Source: Rhodamnia argentea (Eukaryota > Streptophyta > Magnoliopsida > Myrtales > Myrtaceae). Taken from it: a DNA stretch of 64,000 nt. The stretch spans positions 23,429,294 to 23,493,293 of the forward strand of contig NC_063155.1 of assembly GCF_020921035.1 (NCBI RefSeq). The letters are read 5' to 3'. The position numbers and the translations under genes are program-made. The notes below the pieces were generated by a model. It ran no database searches. It had not been told where the DNA came from and saw only the letters and a list, made by a program, of their open reading frames with translations. Shown piece by piece: positions 58,745-64,000 of this stretch; within the stretch, counting starts at the first letter, position 1, and the number at the start of each line of letters is the position of its first letter.

Positions 58745-59660
58745 TTATTCACCTTCTAGGGTTTCTTTTCAATATCTCGAATGGCTTAAGCAGATATCTC
58801 ATGTGTACCATCGTGTTTAATGAGTATAGTGCGTAGAATGAAACTAAACCAGCATTTGAGCTTCATGTATTGTTGCTTTAGAGTTAACATTTTATCTCAA
58901 GTTCTCGGTGCAACAATGTTTCTCATCGGTCCACTCATCTCGCCTTAATTTAACCAGGGAGTTGAAGCTTAAAATTATGAGATCGTGAATTCAAAATGAA
59001 GTGTAAAGATTGACCAACCAGTCTACATTCTTCCTAATACGAACTTTGATCCTAACTTAAGCACATCTATGACCACAGCAAGCTAAAATGCGTGAATCAT
59101 CAACTGGAAAAAAAAAATTGCCAGAACAAACGTAGTGGAATCAACGTCCTCACGCAGTTCGTTACAATTTGCTTTTCACCTTCTAGGGTTTCTTTTCAAT
59201 ACTTCGAATTGGCTTTAGCAGATATCTCATGTCTAGCTGAGATTACTTTCATTGAGTACAATGCATAGAATTAAACTAGGCCAGCGTTCAAGCTTCATGA
59301 ACGATAATCGTACAATGAAGATTATCTGGTGTTCTTGGTGCAAAAATAGTGGCCATACGTCCATGTTTGCTGACCTATCTATTCAAGGTTCCACATGCCC
59401 ACTTTTATGCTTATTAATATTTATATGAGTTTAGCCTTTTTCACCTTGACTCGGGAAGTAGAACCTTAAAAGTATAAACTCGTGGGGCTCAAAATGGAGT
59501 ACAAAAGTTGATCAGCCAGTTTTAAGTTCTTCCTAAATATGAATTTTTATCCAGGGTGGAGCATGTCCATGACAATAGTTAGCTAGGATGCACGAACCGT
59601 TGGCTGGAAAACTAAATTGCTAGGAACAAGCATAGTGAAACCAATGTTCTAGACATGAAT
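58745..59660. repeat. Diverged direct duplication
   Basis: The segment from 58749 ('caccttctagggtttctttt', then 'agcagatatctcatgt') recurs at 59178. The following segment ('aaaatgaagtgtaaagattg', 'aattgccagaacaaacgtag') has a diverged partner at about 59488-59640. The two copies are roughly 430-500 bases apart. Non-coding. Confidence 0.6.
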
Positions 59661-61110
59661 CTACTGCGACCTGATGATGCTAACAAGATGAGATATAAAG
59701 CTTGAGGGCTCTAACAAGATGATTAATGTAGTGCAGGAGTCTCGATTCTCACCATTGATGTAACTAAGAAAATTCGAGTAGATAGATTCTGGAATACTCT
59801 AATCGTAATTGTTCATGAAAAAACCTACTTCTTTTTTACAGTACGTACCTACATGGGTTAAACATCTATGGCTGGTCTGTTCTAGATGAAGTATCTTACA
59901 CAACAACTGAAGAACATGGTAAGACGACAAGAGCAGTTCATGACTATGAACCAAGAAGTGGTAACACACCTTTGTTGGATGACAATCTGAATTCAAACAC
60001 TATCGCAAAGCCATTAACTTTCTGGTGTATCGCAACGCCGTCTATGTAAAGCCTAATGTCATCCTAATACTCTCATTTCAGCTTAACATAGCACACCCCT
60101 CATGACTAGGGTTTCCTTTTTGCGGCTCTTAGCATTTCTCTAGCCTCTGTCACTAATTAAATCTGTTAGCATGTCCACTGGAACAAGCTTTAGCAAGCGT
60201 GCATCGTATTTCCTTTGTGAGCCATTCGGGTATATATTGTTGTCTTTCGTTGCTGCAAAATTTTCAGTATATGGATGCTTGCTGACTCGTAGAACAGTCA
60301 TAACTACATAATGCTCGTTCATATGTGCTAGTGAATATGTCAAACCACTTTGTTTTCTCTGTGGGTGTCAATTTCTTCGCTTTTATCGAGATCTATGAAT
60401 AATAGCAGGAAAAATGGATTTTCCTTGTATATATGAAATTGTTGCCTAGTTAAATTGGAAAATGGCGTAGTTCCTATAAAACTTTCCAAGAATTATTGTC
60501 CAAGCTTAGGCGTAAGTGTCTATTGCTGTGGCTACCTAGATGTGGTTATTGTATTGCGACAGGAATTCAATTGCTGTGTAGATTGGAAGAACCAACGTGC
60601 TGGATTCAATAGTTTTGATTAATGATCAAAAGCAAAGTTCTAGTGATGACTAGGCATACATCCTCATGTATTTTGATGCTTTAGGATGAGATGGAAATTA
60701 AGATACTGACCACAACTTATAACTATCTGATTCAAGAAACCTTATCAGGTGAAAATTAAGGAAAGTTAAGCGACCAAAAAGCTGGAACTGTCGATTGATT
60801 ATGAATTTCTTGTAGGAATCTCTAGAAATTCTTCACTTTCTTCCGGAAAATGCAAGACCAAGGAGTGCATTCGGCATATCAACACACATCTTTATATATC
60901 AAACAAGTACAATACCAAGTGGAAGGTTTGTTTACATCAAATAACACACACCATTACAACAAATCAGCCGTGATAAATAAGCAGCTGATTGAAGAGATTC
61001 AACAAGAATCAGCACAACACGCATAGAACGACATTCCAAACCCTAGAGAGACCTCGTAATTTATGGCAGCTGATAGCTAGTACTCTCCAACTTAGGATAT
61101 ACATATACTG
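59661..61110. other. Intergenic, MYB 3' side
   Basis: No gene is recognisable. The last 200-250 bases before the MYB stop codon are probably its 3' UTR (minus strand). Confidence 0.45.
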
Positions 61111-62483
61111 CTATTCAACCTGGTCATTCAGCCTCCTGCTATTATTGTCTTGGTTAATCACCGAAGACATGATTGCAGATTCCCAGCCAGTTCCAATCCC
61201 AAAAGCAGGTGCGGCAGCCATGGGAATCAGAGAATCTGAATCTGGCGAGGAACCGATCGCCTGTTGTTGTAGCTGGTGCTGGATTGGGAATGCTTCCTCG
61301 TTGATCAGAGAGTTCAGGAACGACGAGAACACGTCGTCCCCGCAGCAGTTGAGGTCCTCCTCCTCAGTAGACAGTCCATTGCCGCTTCTCAAGCCCAGCA
61401 AATAACTGGTTTGGCCGACGTGAGCCGTCGCAGTCCCATTTTGGTACACAGCCTCCATATTGTCGGCACTTTGGAGCTGATCATTTTCTTTTGGGATGGC
61501 TGGGCTGCCGCTGCTGGTTTCTTCGAGGCCGGAAGAGATGGGACTAGGGTTAGGGCTTCGGGCACGAGGTGCCGGTTTGGAAGAAGGAGCTCTAGATGGA
61601 GGGTTGCTGCTGGAGTTCTGGGTTTCTGGATTGAGCGGCTTGTGTGTCCTAGGATCGATTCCTTGACTGATGAGCTTCTTGCTCAGGTGAGTGTTCCAGT
61701 AGTTCTTGATCTCATTGTCAGTCCGTCCTGGGATCCTCCCAGCTATCAAAGACCACCTATATCATAGTGCAATCACACACAAAACATCGGTCAGGATAAG
61801 ATTCAAAACCGCGACACAATGAGTAAGAGAGAGAGAGAGAATGAGTTCTTTAGCTGAGTTCCGCAGAGATTTCTGATTAATCAGTGAGTGTTATTATTGT
61901 GGATGCTATGGATGTAAATCCTGATGAGCTAGAAAATGCGAGAGAAAGTGAGCGAGTGATTGAGTGAGAGTGTGTGTTCCTGTGAGAGATAGATGGAGAG
62001 CTGAGATTTTGCAGGAACTGGTGGCGAATCAATCGGTGAGTGGGAAGAGAGAACTAAGTGAGCGAAACCCTAATCTGGCCCTCCCGAGATTCTCGCGATT
62101 CGAGAATGAAAGAAAACCCTAGCTGAGATCGAGAAGACTCAACCCCGATCCATCCGGGACTCGACGATGTTCGGAATCGAGGAGGAGAAGGGTTGGTACC
62201 TGTTGCCGAGGAGGCGGTGGAGGCGGAGGATGAGATCCTCCTCGTCGGGGGCGATCTGGCCGCGCTTGACGGATGGGCGGAGGTAGTTCATCCAGCGGAG
62301 GCGGCAGCTCTTGCCGCAGCGGAGGAGGCCGGCCCTCTTGGGGAGAGTGCGCCACCGGCCCTCACCCTCGCGGTTGATGTAGCCGGCGAGGAGCTCGTCC
62401 TCCTCCGGCGTCCACGGCCCCCTCTTCAGCCCCACCTTGCTGCAGCATGGGGTCTTCGTCCCTCCCGCCGACGGATTCCTCAT
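61111..62483 (-). CDS. MYB5: R2R3-MYB transcription factor, MYB5-like
   Basis: This is a nuclear DNA-binding regulator. MYB5-type factors work with bHLH and WD40 partners to control proanthocyanidin/flavonoid genes and, in some plants, trichome, mucilage or seed-coat traits. The minus-strand exons 62483-62200 and 61756-61111 join in phase to 309 residues. R2 covers about residues 20-70 (Trp24, Trp44, Trp64) and R3 about 71-122 (Trp96 and a later Trp). The bHLH-binding signature is complete, with Asp83, Leu84, Arg87, Leu91, Leu98 and Arg102. After R3 come [12 protein letters not shown] and a variable Ser/Pro-rich stretch. Next are the MYB5-type motifs [20 protein letters not shown] and [17 protein letters not shown]. 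The single intron is at the usual second site (GNR/WSL); the common intron inside R2 is absent. The start MRNPS matches grape MYB5-type proteins. I see no EAR repressor motif. Family certain; MYB5 assignment likely. Confidence 0.9.
61757..62199 (-). other. MYB intron
   Basis: A 443-bp GT-AG intron (cag/gtacca and atatag/gtgg on the minus strand) splits the arginine codon before WSLIAGR in R3. Confidence 0.9.
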
Positions 62484-64000
62484 GGGTTGTTGCTTCTTTG
62501 TTTGTTTTGTTTTGTTTTGCAGTTGCGAGCGTGCCGCAGAGTGCGCGCGCTTCTCTCACTACTCACTGGAGATGGTCGATGGAGCGAAGGAGATGGAAAA
62601 AGGAAGAAGAATAAGAAGAAGATGAAGTCTCTCTCTCTCTCTCTCTCCTTGTGGTTTTTCGGATGTGATGAGTTGGTGCTCATTCGTTCGCCGAGTTCGC
62701 AGGGAATGGGGAGCCGAGCCGAGCCGAGCCCCGAGCTGAAGGAGGGAATTCCTTTTCCTGAAGCGCGGTTCCTGAGGAGTGCTCTATACGCGCAGGTTGT
62801 TGGGCTCGGCCCAAGGCCCAAATCAAATTGTCTGCCCGGTGTTGCCTTCCTTCCCTTTGGTAGGGTTTTATAGTAGGGTAGGAACAGGGATCAGCATCCT
62901 TAGAGAATTTTGCTTTCTATTTCCCCGGACATTAGCATCAGGCGATCGATTGTGCAGGCTGAATTTCTAATTTTGAGAAGAATTCACTCTCTAGCACGTA
63001 TTTCGTTGTCCGATGGAAGAGGAGGCTGGACACGTCACGTCATGTTCCGTCGAGTTAAGATTTCATAATCCGAAACCATCGCCGAATGAACCAAAGAGAA
63101 ATGTAGGGTATCAAAACGCCACCAAGGAACTTCGAGACCGAAGTCTAATTTGGTCAAGATGTTGCTAACCAAATTCGACGGTCGAGCCTCCACCTGCGGT
63201 AATCCTCGGGCCGCCTCCCCGATCCACGAGTGGATCCTATCTAAATGAATTGCTGGCGTCTTCCAATGTGTGGAGCTAACAAAGATTTTGCAAGAAAAAC
63301 TGCCGGAATCCCCAACGCTGGCGGTGGCCAGTGGGTCGTATAACCGCAGTCAGTCAATGTGAGCGCGTGCGATGCAGCCCGACGACTGGCGCGTGTTGTG
63401 GGGTGGGGGTGTGGAACTGGGAAGAGAGCGGGACCCGCAGGCTCATTCTGCCCACATCCTTCCTTCTTAGTTCTTAAGGAAACAAGTTACCGGGTGCAAT
63501 TGAAAAAGGCCCTACCGAAAATGACCCGCAACTTCATGAAATTGCGGGTAAGCCGGATCCGAATCCGGTAAGATTCACGAGGGGAACTTGATGATCCGAC
63601 GCGGCCGTGCACGTGTACCCGCAAGGCTCGTCCGCAACTCTGGAGCATTTGGGCATTCTCTTGAACATTTCCATTCGATTTGAAGTTCGCGGGTCGCTGT
63701 CGAACTTCGAATTCAATCGCCTACGAGATCCAAAAACATTTCTTTTCTTGTCTTTTCCGCAATTGCTGCATTTGGGCTGGAATCCTGAAGATCGACCGTG
63801 TGTTATCTCTATGCTATGTGGTGTGTTGCGCTCTCTTTGCCCGTGTGGTCAGACATCACGTTAATGATTGTCTTGGTTGTTCGAGGCGCCGGCTCATGTT
63901 CGTCTTGGGCGATTGTTGGGGAAGCAAGTATCACGTCATACCAAAAGTGAGGACTTAATCTTGCCATGCCAATGACTGCCGAGATGTCGAAAATTTGGAG
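62484..64000. other. MYB upstream region and right edge
   Basis: The MYB leader (minus strand) includes a GA/CT microsatellite at about 62627-62647. The plus-strand 226-residue frame at 62193-62873 is antisense to the MYB exon and has no family motif. From 62900 to the end I see no supportable gene. Confidence 0.5.

Noticed and set aside
62193..62873. 226-residue plus-strand open frame
   Set aside because: It lies antisense to the conserved MYB exon; the GC-rich MYB codons create the frame.

Overview
The window is nuclear DNA of a flowering plant, almost certainly a woody eudicot (rosid). The supporting signs are plant-only gene families (R2R3-MYB with a bHLH-binding motif, IQM calmodulin-binding protein, plant-type O-fucosyltransferase-like protein, chloroplast-type alpha/beta hydrolase), short GT-AG introns, AT-rich intergenic DNA with many poly(A)/poly(T) tracts, and abundant transposon remains (hAT, Mutator-like, a long solo LTR). 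The species cannot be read from the sequence; Myrtales is only a guess.

Five genes look intact. TAF7 (10791-13763, +) is a TFIID subunit with six exons, one of them bounded by a minor-spliceosome AT-AC intron. IQM1-like (28545-31299, +) has eight coding exons plus a 5' UTR intron, TATA box and G-box. The O-fucosyltransferase-like gene (42032-43765, +) has a single coding exon. The alpha/beta hydrolase (49004 down to 46268, -) has eight exons. The MYB5-type R2R3-MYB (62483 down to 61111, -) has two exons. For these, except for the uncertain start of the O-fucosyltransferase-like gene, I traced every splice junction and the phases close.

Two gene relics are clear. A NOC2 (ribosome biogenesis) copy at 5656-8266 keeps its introns but carries frameshifts and in-frame stops and lacks its ends. 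A tRNA/RNA uracil-5 methyltransferase fragment at 33489-37431 lacks the exon for the SAM-binding motif and is split inside an exon by a ~2.95 kb solo LTR with a near-perfect 5-bp target duplication. This relic lies between two decayed hAT transposase pieces on the minus strand (C-terminal half at 32.5-33.2 kb, N-terminal half at 39.6-40.0 kb), so 32-41 kb is a nested transposon and gene-fragment zone.

The remaining DNA is mostly repeat-rich and non-coding: four Mutator-like terminal-inverted-repeat elements of about 0.5-0.6 kb (one with a perfect 9-bp target duplication), a dispersed GGTTCC-rich family, a second AT-rich family, a 17-bp minisatellite, several microsatellites, and one plant snRNA-type promoter motif pair at Pol III spacing. 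The genes are independent housekeeping or regulatory loci, not a pathway cluster. I found no operon-like, defence-island or CRISPR-like system.
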